Part shown: piece by piece, positions 51,236 through 63,564 of the stretch
Layout: every line of letters begins with the position of its first letter
Position numbering within the stretch: position 1 is the first letter of the stretch
Assembly (NCBI RefSeq): GCF_020085105.1
Contig: NC_058055.1
Coordinates: 28,185,372-28,249,371 of the forward strand
Reading direction: 5' to 3'
From: Siniperca chuatsi
Taxonomy: Eukaryota; Chordata; Actinopteri; Centrarchiformes; Sinipercidae
DNA length: 64,000 bases
The notes under the pieces: model-generated
Seen by the model: the letters and a program-made list of their open reading frames with translations, nothing else
Told to the model about the DNA's origin: nothing
Database searches by the model: none
Position numbers and translations under genes: made by a program

Positions 51236-54200
51236 ATAGCAGCAACAGTAATGAGTATTAACTGTTCCACAAATGGTTTGCAGACAGGAGTCGATGGTAG
51301 AAATGCATCTTTTGAATGTGTGTGAACTTATTGTCCTGTTAGCGACCAAGCTAATAAGTGACCATTATCAAGCTCATTAGTTTATTATCCCTCTTCAATA
51401 AACATTTTATTAAACGAAAAAACGTGAAAAAAGGTGAACATAATGCAAGGGGGAGTACATAGACGGATAGAGAGAAAATGGAGAGAAGCTCCAGGAGCTA
51501 TTGTGACTGACTAGCATTAGCCTTAGCTCACCAGCAGTTCACCAACTAGCCCAGCTAGTATGGTTACTACGTCACCAAGCTTCTAGAAACAAATATTTTA
51601 CAAGGACGTGCAGATTAACTTCGCTGTACCACTTTCTGTTGTGACCAGGCCTTAAACCTGAAGACAACATAAAAGAGTTCCATGTGAAGTCTGGAAGTGA
51701 GTTTTGTAGGACAAGCTGTACTCTAAGTATTTACAATGCTGTACTGTATCTATATATGCAAGAGTATTGATCAGAGTTTTGTGCTGTTGTGAAATGAACA
51801 TGTTTTGTCTTTTTGGAGTTTAGAACAAGCTAAGGTCGAACAAGGTTGTCAAAAGCAGACTAACCTGGAGAAAGCCTGGTTTGTGGTAGAGCCGATGGCA
51901 AACAAGATGGTATCATCAGCATAAAAACAGACATTGCAATGCTCAGTTGTAAATTAATATTATTTATGCATTGCAGCAGGGCTAATATGGATCCTTGCCG
52001 GTCAGTTATTGGAGGACTTTATTTGGAGCCATCAGTAATGTGTTTTATAGTATTTAATATTAATGTTACACTCGAAGTGGACTACTTAACACATTATCGA
52101 CCTATCAACCACCATGAAAAAGGTCTTGTTCTGTCATGTGTCACACATTTGTCAGACTGGTTTTGAATACAGGACATGCTTGTCAATCTGCCACAAAATA
52201 CAGTGGTTAGTTTCTATAATATTATCCTAACCAAACAGAATATCAAGGATGACAGCAGTGAGTTCACTTATGTTCTAACTCACTGTTTATTTTGAGGTCC
52301 AGCATTTTTATTGTTTTCATACAAATGCTATCCCAAGGATTTATCAGCTGATGTCACTATTTTGACTGTAAGAACACTTTCCCAGAACTGCTATTTACAT
52401 TTGAAGGGCTTCGTTACAAAATACTATATACTTTCATTTGGGGGTAAAAGTGCCACTTTTTTAATAAGTGAGTCAGAAACCAGATGACTACACTGAACTA
52501 GGACTTCCCGTCCCATTTTTTCACAATTGAGAATGACTTCCGGATGGGAGCCGAAACGTCACCGTCTTATCAGACTTAGAAATTACTCCTAATTTTTATT
52601 ACTTTGATTTGAATCCTTATTTTCTTTCTAAGCACTTTGTAACTTGTTGTTGGTTCGGTTTAGGTGAAGTTTGCATCTTACAGCCCTGATCAAACAGCAG
52701 TTTGAATGATTTTCAACCTATTTTTATACAGAGTGACAAAAGTCAGCCTGAAAGATGAAGTGTTTACCAGCCTTCAATGTGAAATCTTGGTGGAGTACCT
52801 TACCAAGTGAAATAAGAAATGGAATCGCACACCTTTACATAAAGTCTTAAGACCTGGCTTCTAAATAGTCGGACATGTGAACACTCTTAATGCTCACAAA
52901 AAAATTCTCAATACTTTAACATTCCCTCGGATTGAGTTTTGTGTTCCCTCACAATCCCCTGATCTATAGGAACAGTTAGTATGTCGGTCCAGTCCAGCTG
53001 TAACCCGCTGCCAGCTGCTACTACATAATACATATTAGGCAACTATATCATGATACAGCTCAGCCTTTCTCTGTGGATCAGAGGGAACGCAAAATAATTT
53101 CAGAGAAAAAACAAATCCGACTGTGAGTTCTCAGGGGCCCCGTAGTTATCTTATTAACAATGTTGTATTATTATTTTAACAATTATGTCTTATGGATATG
53201 GCTCATGTGTGCAAAATGTGGTTAATAACAGTCTTGCTCTGTACTGCACTGCATGGCTGCATGTGAAAGAGGATGTGGATGCTGATTTGTTGCTTTTGTT
53301 GTCGTTTCGGCGCCATGCTGTGTTTGTATTTCTTAATCTGTCACAGCTTCCCAGGGCGCTGTTGATTAATGTGTGTTGTCCCTATAAATAAAGAAATGAA
53401 AAGACATGCACTCCCATATGTGTCCACTGGGCGACAGCAGAGGATAAACTCTCACTTTCCGCGACTGTGAGTGAAGAAGCAGCAGATCTGTCATTAAGGA
53501 TATATCAGGGTTTAAACGCTGACAGCAGAAAGGTTCCACTGCTCGATCAAACATTTACCTGCTTTTTGGTGTGAAAATGAAAACAGGAACTAAAAACACA
53601 TTTGACGGTGATCGTAGTGTGTAATGTCCTCTATGTGTGTTAATAACGGCACGTTTCCTGTCGCTCTCCTCCTTTTCATTTCAGTCCATTGAGGCTTTAT
53701 CTGCATGATGTTCTGATCAACGTGAAAACATGTTGCCGAGGCCCGAGCAGAGTACAGTGAATAATACATACAGTGTCAGGAACAATCCCTGTTCAATAAA
53801 CCTGTGACACAAGCATCCGCTGTACCTGTACCTGTACCTCATTGTTTATGTAAATATTATCACTTTTTAAATCTACGCCCACTGTGCACACTGTACATCC
53901 CGTCATATCCACCGCCTCACGTATATAAAGCAACCTGCTACATTAATCATGTTGACTTTAGCAGCATTTGCACTAAAAGTCTTACTGTTTACAAATGTTA
54001 CTGTTATATCTATATGCACATAGTAGCTTGTTTGTTAACCTTGTTGAGCTCGTTGTCCTTGTTTTTAGCTGGATTTATGTCTATTCCTGTGTATTTATAT
54101 AGAGAGCACACACACCTGGCCAATAAAGCTGTTTCTGACACTTTAATACTCAGAATCGGAATATAAAACTCTGCTCTTATTGCTGCGCACTAAAGTAAAC

Positions 54201-54845
54201 AGGACTATTATCATACACAAAAATCAATCCACTGTTACCGTTCCTGTTCGTGCTGCTTGTATCCCTTTGTCTGCTTGTAGTGTGATCATTCCTTCATGCG
54301 GTTTGTGCAGTGTTTTCATTTTCAAGTCAGACTTTATGTTTCTATGCTTGCCGTGGCACAGATGCATCTTTCTGTACAGTTTTGCTTTTTGTAATTTGTA
54401 GCATTGTAACCAACACCCTGCACTTTCATTCATTCATACTTTTATTACTATTTTATTCAATTTCGTTTGATTATGTATGCATATTTTATTTATACTCTGT
54501 ATAAAGTATTAATTTTACTACATACCAGCATCTTTGGCACAAATAATTCCTTTGAGGTGTTAGTTTGGAATAAATATGGAGCCTGTTGAAACTGTCTTTA
54601 AAGTGATTCAAGTTTTTTGCATGTTTCTAAGCTGCAACATGTTCTTCAAGCTTTTTCTGCCAAAGCAGCTGCAGCCTTGTTAAAACGTCCTGAAACACTG
54701 ATTGTTGGATCAAGCTGAGCTGAAGTCTCGGCACTGATACTGACTCGCTGAATTTGTGCAGGAAGATAAAAGGTGAGTTCAGGAGATCTGATTTCCTCTC
54801 CTGTGTTTGCTCTGCTGAGCGTTTAGATAAAGTCTGCAGGGACAG

Positions 54846-54848
<3 letters not shown>
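51236..54848. other. Intergenic spacer between serpinf2 and slc13a
   Basis: No gene was recognised. Scraps such as GGGAGCCGAAACGTC near 52545 and CCAATAAAGCTGTTTCTGAC near 54119 look like retroelement tails but are too short to name. Confidence 0.4.

Positions 54849-54892
<44 letters not shown>
54849..54892. repeat. (GT)n microsatellite
   Basis: About 22 uninterrupted units, 200 bases upstream of the slc13a start codon. Confidence 0.95.
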
Positions 54893-54894
<2 letters not shown>

Positions 54895-55061
54895 TAACTC
54901 ACATAAAGTTAATATTTATTTTGTCGACCGTGAAATGCATCACAAACGTGTGTGAGAGAGAGAAGTAGGGCGGCAGGCAGAGTGGGAGCAGTAAAGAGAG
55001 AGGAGTCTCATCGATACAGTTGTCCTTAGACCGAGTCATTTAAACGTACTCAGCATCTTCC

Positions 55062-55091
55062 TCATCATCATCATCATCATCATCATCATCT
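55062..55091. repeat. (TCA)n directly before the slc13a start codon
   Basis: Nine to ten trinucleotide units end one base before the ATG at 55092. In frame they read as serine codons, open back to a TAA at 55041-55043, with no upstream ATG. Confidence 0.9.
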
Positions 55092-55205
55092 ATGTCGGTT
55101 CTTCCTCTGCGGGTGAAAATGTTGCGGCAGGTCTGGAGGTTGAAGGGCGTCATCGTCCTCGTCTGCAGCCCGTTCATCCTGCTGCCGCTTGCCGTCAGCA
55201 CCACG
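55092..55205 (+). CDS. slc13a exon 1
   Basis: It encodes [20 protein letters not shown] then [18 protein letters not shown], the N-terminus and first membrane span. The donor is ACG|GTGAGA. Confidence 0.88.
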
Positions 55206-56891
55206 GTGAGACCAGTTTACAGAGCACTAACCAGTCTAAATAACCAGTTTACAGAGCACTAACCAGTCTAAATAACCAGTTTACAGAGCACTAACCAGTC
55301 TAAATAACCAGTTTGCTGAACAATAACCAGTTTGAGTTAAACGTTAACCCAGCACTGACCAGTTCTAGTTAGTAACTAGATTGAGCACTAACAAGTTCAT
55401 GTTACCAGTGCACTGAGTGCTAACCAGTTAAGTTACTCTCTTACTGAGCGCTGACCAGTTTAAATAACTGGTTTACTGAACACTGACCAATATTACAAAT
55501 AACTGATATCATAAATTAAACAGTTACACAAACCATTTTCCTGTAACCTGTCCAGTTAAACTAACCAGTCTACCACTTAAATGAACCAGTTCATAATAAA
55601 TATTCCAGTTAACAAAACCAGTTTATTGATAACTAATCAGTTGACAGCTAACACCAACCAGCTGACAGCGGAGGAAGTAAAAGAAGTAAAACCACAGTGC
55701 AGAACTCTGCTGCAAGTAAAAGTCCTGCGTTCAAACACTTCAGTTAAAGTACAAAATAAACTTAAAGCACCAAAAGTCAAAGTTCTCATCACGCAGAACG
55801 GCTCATCTCAGAATAATATTTATTATATTATTGATGCATTAACGTGTTCATCGCTTTAACGTTGCAGCTGCTGAAGGTGCAGCTCGTTTTAATGACTTCA
55901 TGTTCATCGATAATAACAGATCATCATTTATTAGTTGATTTATATTTTGTATTAATGATCTGAATCTGCCTAGTAACTAATGTTAAAGAAGTAGAAAGTA
56001 GCATAAAATGGAAAGACACGTACGAGTAGCTCAAACTGTACTTACGTACAGTACTCAGTTACAGTCCACCACTGCCAGCTGAACACTGTCTGACCAGTTA
56101 AATGAACCGGTTTACTGAGAAATCCCCGTTTAAACTGGTCGGCTGCTTTGTTAAACACTTTAGTTTGGAGCTTCTGGTTGTTTCTGGTTTCCCTGCAGTT
56201 GTTTGGACAGTCAGCAGGTTACGTTCACAGCTTTCTGTCACTGATTGATAAACAGAGTCCAGACTGTTTAAAAGGTCACTGTCATAAGTTACCGAGAAGA
56301 TCGAAGCTTCAGAACACGAAGAAAAACACGGGACACGTCAGAGTTCGGAGAAGCCTTCGTCTCCTTCAGGGACATTTTTCACTTCCTGACTCTGCTGCTT
56401 TGTGTCCTCTCAAAGCACCGCAGGGCGGAAGAAGCACTCCGGTCTTTAGTATTTCTGTATTTCATTCAAATATAGTACTCAATATGCAGAAGGGCCCATT
56501 TCAGAATAATATATATTACATTATTGGATTAGAATTATTGATGCATTAATGTGTTCGTCACTTGGAGCTCATTTTAATGACTTTATATACTGCTGGGTAG
56601 TTTAATCCGTAATAATACATCACCGTGTATTAGTTTATTTATATTTTGTGTTAATAATCTGAATCTGCAGAGTAACTAACGTTGAAGTAAAAAGTCCATC
56701 TCCCTCTGAGAGGTGGTGGACTGTCCAAGGTGGAGAAGCATGACGTAGCAGAAAATGGAGACACTGAAGTAAAGATTGTACTTACGTACAGAACTTGAGT
56801 AAATGATCACAGGAACGTTGTTCAGGTTCTGTTCCTTAAAGGCTCCTAACCTTTCCCAGAAATCCACACTCCATGGATTCATCATCACAGC

Positions 56892-56927
<36 letters not shown>

Positions 56928-59900
56928 CTCTGTACAGGTTTCTTTGTCTTCACGTGAATGAAAATGAATAGAAACACAGACGGTGTGTTTGGACAGAGTC
57001 GCTCACCTGGGGCTCTGCGAGGCGAGCTTCAGGGTCATTTCAGCTGCAGTCCTCCCCGCGTTCTCACATTCAGCACATGCAGCTCCACACGTGTTCTCCT
57101 AAAAACGCACTTTATATACAACAAAATAGCGTTGGAGAACGTGGAATCGCTTCCCGGATAATGTCCATCTTTTCCCAGAGGCGGAGGAAGTACTCAGACG
57201 CTTTACTTAAGTAAAAGTATCAGTTCCACTCTGTGGAAATACTCCACTGCACGTCAAAGTCCTGCATTCAAAACCTCACTGCAGTAAAAGTAAAATAAGT
57301 AAAAGTATGAAGTAGAATCAGCTAAAGTTAAAGTGTGACAGTGAGAGTCGTCCCTGTGCAGTAAAACGCTTCCTGTCAGTGTTTTATTATATCTGATGTT
57401 TCTGGATTCATATTCCTGCTGCATTCATGTGTGTGTTGCATTTTACTGCTGCAGATGTTTCAGGCTGAGCTCATTTTAACTGCTTTATATACTGCTGGGT
57501 AGTTTAACCTGCAGCAATGCATCATGGTCTATAAGGTCATCACGTGTCTGCAGCGTTGCCGTCCTGCGAGAACCACGTATCAGAGAAACAGCCTGTTTTC
57601 AGCTCTGTGACGATGCGTTTCCCAGCTGATCCGAGGGGGGGTTAAAGAGTTTATTCAGCTTCAGGAGGATGAAGAGTTTCCTCAGCACGTGAAGGAAACT
57701 CTTCATCCTTCAGCTCGTCACAAACACCTGGAGATACGAGGTTTCCACTGGACAGGAAGCGTAAAAACTGTGATCTGCAAAGTAACTGAAGCCGTCGGAC
57801 AAACGCAGTGAAAAGTCAGATATTTCCTCTGAGACGAGGCGGAGTGGAAGTGTAAAGTAGCATAAAATGGAAATATTCAAGTACCTCAGATTTGTAGCTG
57901 AATTTGCAATAAATAAATCAGAATCTGGGCAGCATAACGTTTGCTGTCCGTTGCAGATCAGCCAGGCAAGGCAAGTTTATTTGTGTGGCACAGTTCAACA
58001 ACAAGACAATTCAAAGTGCTTTACATAAAACGTAACAGCAGCTCGGGCCAATATAAAAGGACATTTGAAACACTTTAAAAGAGTTAAATAGAAAATAAAA
58101 ACAAGATGAAACAGGAGTGAAAGTTAGTGTCAGAAATGAATCATTATTGGATTTAATAACAGGCAGACCTGCAGTTTTCTGGGAGCATAAAACCTGAACG
58201 CTGCCTCTCCAGGTTTAGTTCTGACTCTGGGGGCAGAAAGCAGACCTGATCCCAGACCACCTGAGAGGTCTGGATGGTTCATAACGAAGCAGAAGATCAG
58301 AAATGTACTTCGGCTGTAAACCGTTCAGGGCTTTATAGACCAGCAGCAGCAGTTTGAAATCAATCCTTTGACAGACAGGAAGCCGGTGGACAGACCTCAG
58401 CTGTCTGACCGACCTTCATAGAAAATAAATGGACACGATGTTGGTCTGAAGCCATGTTTGGCTGCAACAGCAAGACGGAGTTTTTAAAAGTTGACGTTAA
58501 AATAACAACAGAAGACAATGATAGAAGATAATGTGCAGGGAGAGGAAACAAACTCTAAATAATTAGTCATTACGTAAATAATTCAAACTGTTAAAGATAC
58601 ATTATAAAACTTTTTAAACACACTTTGTTGGGCCAAGATTAGAAAAAGAGTTCCATGAGTGATCTGCTCTGAGAAGTTTGGAAAGATCAAGAGACGAGCG
58701 GAGCTGGAAAGCAACCAAGGACATTTACCCACGTACTGTACTTCAGTACACTTCTACTCTACTCGAGTGTTTCCACTTTCTGCAGCTTTATACTTCCACT
58801 CCACCACATTACAGAGGCAAATACTGTACCTTTTACTGCACTACTTTATTTCATAACTTCAGTCGCTTTCACAGATTCAGATTATTAATACAAAATATAA
58901 TCAACACATAAATGATGATGTATTATTATAGATTAAGATGAGACTTTATATTCTGCTGGGTATCGTGTGAATCAATATATATCATAATATCATAACCCGT
59001 GAGTTAGTTTGAAAATAGGACAAGAAATGATTTGTTTGTCTCCTTGAATTGCATCTCATGTATAGAAGTCTGTATTTTAAAAAGAGTCTCATCACAGAGA
59101 GCTGCAAAGGCACATTCTGTCTTTTTAGAGAAACAAAGTGAGGAAATGTTTCCTGGAGCTACACATAGGGTGAGCGCTTTCATCAGCAACAGTTCACGAC
59201 TCGAGTCTTTCTTACTGTCCTACATTCGTAGCTTTGTCCGTCAGTCGTGTTGGTTGTGAGAGCTTTCACTGCCCGTCCTCACAGCTGGACTCTGGAGTCC
59301 AGCAGGTGAGTGAACATCTCAGGTGACCCGACAGGGTGTAAACCCGCCCGCATGTAGAGTGAGATTTAAAGTCAGGGTTCACAGCACGAGTCCGGACCAA
59401 CACTTCTCCCACTTTCTACAAAAACATTTCATTTTATTCCATCACATCACGAAGCTGAGGTTTGAATACAGCTGAGACATTCGGACTGACGGACACCAGA
59501 GAGGAACCTGTTGCGTTTAAACTTTAAAATACTCTTCAACTTCTCTTACTCAGATTAAAGTGGATTGTTAAATCAGCAACTTTCAGATGTCACGTCTGTT
59601 CTTCAGTCTGCTCTCACGCTCGGGGTTCAGGCGTTTAATAATTGAAGGTTTATTTCAGCAGCCTGTCACATTAAGGGAAACTTGAGGGCCCAAATTCTGA
59701 GATTTAAAGGACTGTGTGGATATTATGGGATGTTCCTGTTGGTGTGTGGATGAAACCAGAAGCAGACGGAGTGAATAGCTGCTGACGTCATGAAGAGCTG
59801 AGAGCATCGGCTGTGTGTGGAGCGATGAGGAGGCTGGAGCCTTCCTCACACGAACACATGAAACGTCACGTTTCCCATCGTCTGAACTCTTTTAATGACG

Positions 59901-60124
59901 TCGTCTCGCTGCGTCCTCTTCTTCTGTGATGCTTTAACGGCAGCTGGCTGGAGGATCGGCTCCACCAGCTGTTCACCTCCGTCAGCCAATCAGCTCGTGT
60001 TCTCGCAGCAGCAGCGAGTCACGTTTCCTTTTGCTGATTTTCCCTCCATTGGATGGAAACTTGGCTGTTGTAAGTTGTTGTGGGTCTAAGAATTAGTATC
60101 ACCCTGAAATGTTAAATGTTTTTC

Positions 60125-60191
<67 letters not shown>

Positions 60192-63100
60192 GAGGCGGCC
60201 TGTGCTTATGTCATAGCCCTGATGGCGGTGTACTGGTGCACTGAGGTGTTGCCGCTGGCGGTGACGGCGCTGCTGCCGACCATCCTGTTCCCCGTCCTCG
60301 GCATCATGGAGTCCAAAGACGTAAAAACCGGACACACACACACACACACACACACTCACTGTACTACAGCTGCTACTACACCTACTGCAGTATGATACAG
60401 CATTGGTGTTATTAACACTGGAGATATATTGTGTATTTATGACATTAGGTAGACTAATTCATATAAAAAAGGCCTGTAACTCTGATGTCACATTACATTA
60501 CAAACACAACAAAGGCTGAATGCCAGTAAATGTCAGATATAAGACGTCTGTTGATACGTACACCAAACTACAGGACCTTTAGTCACAAAAAGAGCAAAAT
60601 TACTGAATGTACATTTCAGGGGTTATTGGAATTAGAAGTGATGACTGCCACCTCAATCAAAGATCAAATTAGAGAATTATATTCTGTCTAGCTGTTGTAT
60701 TTCTGGGAAAAAGCCCTCGGCATGGCTTTAGCTGAAGATGCACGGTCATGTATACGCAACAGATTTCCCAGAAACAAAATCAAAGAGGCTAATTTCAAAT
60801 GTATTCACACGTTGTTGTTTTATTCCAGTGAGGACGCATAAGATCTCGAAAGAAAATTCCCAAAAGTGTTATTAATTAAATTAAATTAAGTCGTTTTTTA
60901 ATGTTAGATAGCAAAACTGTGGGATAAATCTACAAGTCTGCAGTTATGAGGATTTGTAGATACATATCCGAATGTGGAGCGGATGCTGAATTGTCGGGCA
61001 GATTTTGTTCCAGGATACATGAGTCGCTTCTCTCTTTTTTTATTGTTGATGTTACTAGATTCTTCTTAATTTTTGAAAGATCTTAGTAAGGGAAGGGTCT
61101 GACAGTTCCTGGACTACCCTGGCTAAATGTCCGTAGGTGTCTTTGTGTCTCAATCTTGAGACACGTCGCTGCCTTGTTACAACAATCTGCAGCAACAGAA
61201 CACAGTAAAAGGCTGAAAATAACCAAAACAGAATTCATAGTCATAGACAGCATATGAGGTTTCTAATTAACGTGAAAACTTAAGTTGACTCACCTTTGTA
61301 GCAGCGTTTGCAGTTTTGGTTTAGTGTTTTAACTTTGAAATTACTATTGACAGATACTTCCTGAAAATATTTACTGCGCAGCATAAAAAGCAATCACTTG
61401 TAAATGGTTACAGGCCGATCCATACAGAAGACAACTGGCTTGAAAAGATCAAAGAGATTCATGAGGTGGAAAGACCGACTTCCTACTAACACTGAGAAAT
61501 GATTTATGTATCGGACTAAATGGATTATATATCTGTTGGAATTAGGAACACGGCTGGTGGTTTAAAATCTCATTTACCTTCTTTTGTTGTTTACTTTGCG
61601 AATCATCGATAATTATTTACAGATTATGTAGAGCTGCGTAAAGACATGCTGTCCATAATACACTGTATAATGTTTGTGATGTGGATGTCGTGGTGCCTGG
61701 CAGTGATGTTGCTGTTCTATGCTATTGTTCTTGTGTCAAAAAAAGCACTAAAGTGTTGACATTATTGGGTCTGACTCCTGTAAATCGTTTATCTTGCTGT
61801 TGTTCAGGTGTGTATGCAGTACCTGAAGGACACCAACATGCTGTTCGTGGGGGGGCTGATGGTGGCGGTGGCCGTGGAGCACTGGAACCTCCACAAACGC
61901 ATCGCGCTCAGAGTGCTGCTGCTGGTCGGCGTCCGACCCGCCCTGTGAGTCACCTGATCTCCTGCACTGTACCGTACCACGATGAATGTTTGAGTTACAT
62001 ACAGCGGTTATGATGCAAGTACTCACACAAACTCTAAATGAAACCACACAATGAATATAGTAAAACACACAAGTGAGTGCAGTGGCATTATTTATAAAAC
62101 ACTTTTCAAAACAGATGAAAAATCCCATGAAAAAGACAAAATGTAACAAAGCTGAAACACAGGTTTCACCATGAAGCTGAAACTAAACTGCTGAGTAGGT
62201 GACAAACGGAAGCTTTCTGTTCTTCTAAAAATTTTACGTTTTTCCTGAGTGGGGCCAGAGAAAAGGTCATGTTGTTACCTAAATCAAAAGGGTCTATTTC
62301 CTGTTCGCACTCTCAGACTCAGTTTGTTAGACTCAGACTTGGCTCAACTTTCCATCTGTCATAAAATTAGCTTTGTATCAAAAGCATGCTAATTTGATTA
62401 ATGCTATATTAGGATTTATCTGAAAGTAGGCTGACAGGAATTAGTCTTAAAGGGAATTCTGTCTTGGACAAGTGGAAATTTGTACCCGCTGGCAGTGAAG
62501 TCAGGGGATCACCAAAGTCATTAGGGTTCATCATCTGGAGACTTTGACCGTCTGAACCAAATTTCATGGCAATATATTCGACAGTTGTTGAGATATTTCA
62601 CTTTAGACCGAAGTGTTAAACCGACAGACCGACAGAGAGACTGCTATCCCTTGAGCCACACTGCTAGCATAGCTTAAAGCATGTACACATACAGTACAAA
62701 CCAAATCTAAATATATATTCAAGTCTATCTTAATACAACACTGCCCATATGTACATTGAAAGAGGTTCTGAGAATTGTTGGTCACTGCAATCCTTCTTCC
62801 TGTCCATACTAGCTGTGTGATCCAACATGATTATACTGTAAGTGATGGAGGACAAAATCCAAAATCAACAGTCTTTGCTTTCTAAAGTTCAGCTGAAGTT
62901 AAAATGAGGCTTCAAAGCTGGTCTGCTCAGTATTAAATTACCTTAGTGTTTCCCCAGATGTCAAAGTTCCATGGTCATACTGGTTGAGTTTGTACCTTGA
63001 GTGTTTTAAAATCCTCGGATCCTGTTTCTGGTTCTCTGGTCTCATTTGTTGATGAGGATTGTTGTAACATCATCGCAGTTTTGATGATCTCCTCATCCTT

Positions 63101-63343
63101 TGTCTCCCAGGTTGATGCTGGGGTTCATGGGAGTGACAGCCTTCCTGTCCATGTGGATCAGTAACACGGCCACCACCGCCATGATGGTCCCCATAGTCCA
63201 GGCCGTCCTGGACCAGCTCAACGGCAACGTAGACCCTGAACCCTCTTCCAAGAGCCAGAGAAGCAATGTCATTCTACACCAGGAACATCCGGAGAAAACC
63301 AGCAGCATCCTGCAAACTGCCGCTCCAAACGTCCTGGAGAACG
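55092..63343 (+). CDS. Sodium-coupled di/tricarboxylate transporter, SLC13A2/SLC13A5 type (5' part of gene)
   Basis: Four exons (55092-55205, 60192-60320, 61808-61944, 63111-63343) join in phase to about 204 residues and run on beyond the window. The family (NaDC/NaCT) imports succinate, citrate and related acids with sodium across the plasma membrane. Diagnostic runs are [60 protein letters not shown] and [18 protein letters not shown], the last holding the conserved SNT sodium/substrate motif. Identity to SLC13A2 and SLC13A5, as recalled, is about equal, so no symbol is given. The first ATG (55092) has a weak context. The ATG at 55119 (residue 10) has A at -3 and gives a length closer to known members. 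After VLDQL comes the variable hydrophilic loop. Confidence 0.92.
55206..55640 (+). repeat. 32-bp minisatellite in slc13a intron 1
   Basis: The unit ACCAGTTTACAGAGCACTAA plus CCAGTCTAAATA is repeated three times almost perfectly (55209-55312). It then decays into variants built around ACCAGTTT to about 55640, with a related scrap near 56090-56115. Confidence 0.9.
55660..56075 (+). repeat. AAGTA-rich teleost repeat, slc13a intron 1 copy 1
   Basis: GGAGGAAGTAAAAGAAGTAA, AAGTAAAAGTCCTGCGTTC and TCAGAATAATATTTATTATA are family motifs. It ends near the ACTCAGTTACAGTCCACCAC block. Confidence 0.65.
56425..56800 (+). repeat. AAGTA-rich teleost repeat, slc13a intron 1 copy 2
   Basis: It shares CAGAATAATATATATTACAT, ACTGCTGGGTAGTTTAAT and AAAAGTCCATCTCCCTCTG with the neighbouring copies. 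Confidence 0.65.
56894..56925. repeat. (GT)n microsatellite
   Basis: About 16 units in slc13a intron 1. Confidence 0.95.
57175..57905 (+). repeat. AAGTA-rich teleost repeat, slc13a intron 1 copy 3
   Basis: The longest copy here. It starts GGCGGAGGAAGTACTCAGAC, contains CAAAGTCCTGCATTCAAAAC and TATACTGCTGGGTAGTTTAA, and ends with GAGTGGAAGTGTAAAGTAGC. Confidence 0.75.
57965..58400 (+). repeat. GGCAAGGCAAGTTTATTTG teleost repeat
   Basis: GGCAAGGCAAGTTTATTTGT, ACAATTCAAAGTGCTTTACA, CTGAGAGGTCTGGATGGTTC and AAATCAATCCTTTGACAGAC are ordered blocks of one of the commonest teleost interspersed repeats. Confidence 0.75.
58725..58990 (-). repeat. AAGTA-rich teleost repeat, slc13a intron 1 inverted copy
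   Basis: On the minus strand it reads AAGTATAAAGCTGCAGAAAG, TGGAAACACTCGAGTAGAGT and AGTGTACTGAAGTACAGTAC, the same family reversed. Confidence 0.6.
58991..60130. other. slc13a intron 1, right part
   Basis: No exon or named repeat was recognised. Confidence 0.4.
60131..60189. repeat. (TG)n tract abutting slc13a exon 2 acceptor
   Basis: About 29 TG units run directly into the acceptor TAG (60189-60191), with no separate polypyrimidine tract. Confidence 0.97.
60192..60320 (+). CDS. slc13a exon 2
   Basis: This 129-base exon (43 codons, phase 0 at both ends) encodes [40 protein letters not shown] and SKD, the second membrane region. Skipping it would keep the frame. Confidence 0.95.
60332..60355. 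repeat. (AC)n tract just after slc13a exon 2 donor
   Basis: Twelve AC units, beginning 11 bases after the GTAAAA donor. They are complementary to the (TG)n before the exon. Confidence 0.97.
60356..61807. other. slc13a intron 2
   Basis: No exon, RNA gene or named repeat was recognised. It ends in the acceptor TTGTTCAG. Confidence 0.45.
61808..61944 (+). CDS. slc13a exon 3
   Basis: It encodes [40 protein letters not shown] and GVRPA. The WNLHKRIAL motif is diagnostic for SLC13 carboxylate carriers. The donor is CCCT|GTGAGT. Confidence 0.96.
62375..62670 (+). repeat. GCATGCTAA / GACCGACAGACC teleost repeat in slc13a intron 3
   Basis: GACAAGTGGAAATTTGTACC, GGGGATCACCAAAGTCATTA, AAATTTCATGGCAATATATT and GACAGACCGACAGAGAGACT are the ordered blocks also seen at 48680-49000. 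Confidence 0.7.
63111..63343 (+). CDS. slc13a exon 4
   Basis: It encodes [40 protein letters not shown] and a hydrophilic segment ending APNVLENG across the junction. It contains the SNT motif. The donor is AACG|GTACAA. The next exon is outside the window. Confidence 0.9.
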
Positions 63344-63564
63344 GTACAATTGACACACTGTGCTGTCTGCTGGACCCACATAGGTCAGACATCCTGCTTT
63401 AGAAAAACCAGCCACCAGTATCCCAAAGAATTACATCCACATTGGACAAATCTGTAGAGCACGATTTATTCAGTATCAATGCAGAAAGCAGTGAGTCCTT
63501 TATGTAGAGAGGAGGAAAGTAATGGTGTGGAGGTTGGGGTGGTGGATGGGCATGTACTGTGTCA

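Noticed and set aside
63100..63402. slc13a exon 4 reading on to the stop at 63400-63402
   Set aside because: The sequence after ENG (TIDTLCCLLDPHR) does not resemble the SLC13 loop and a usable donor GTACAA lies at 63344. Retention cannot be fully excluded.
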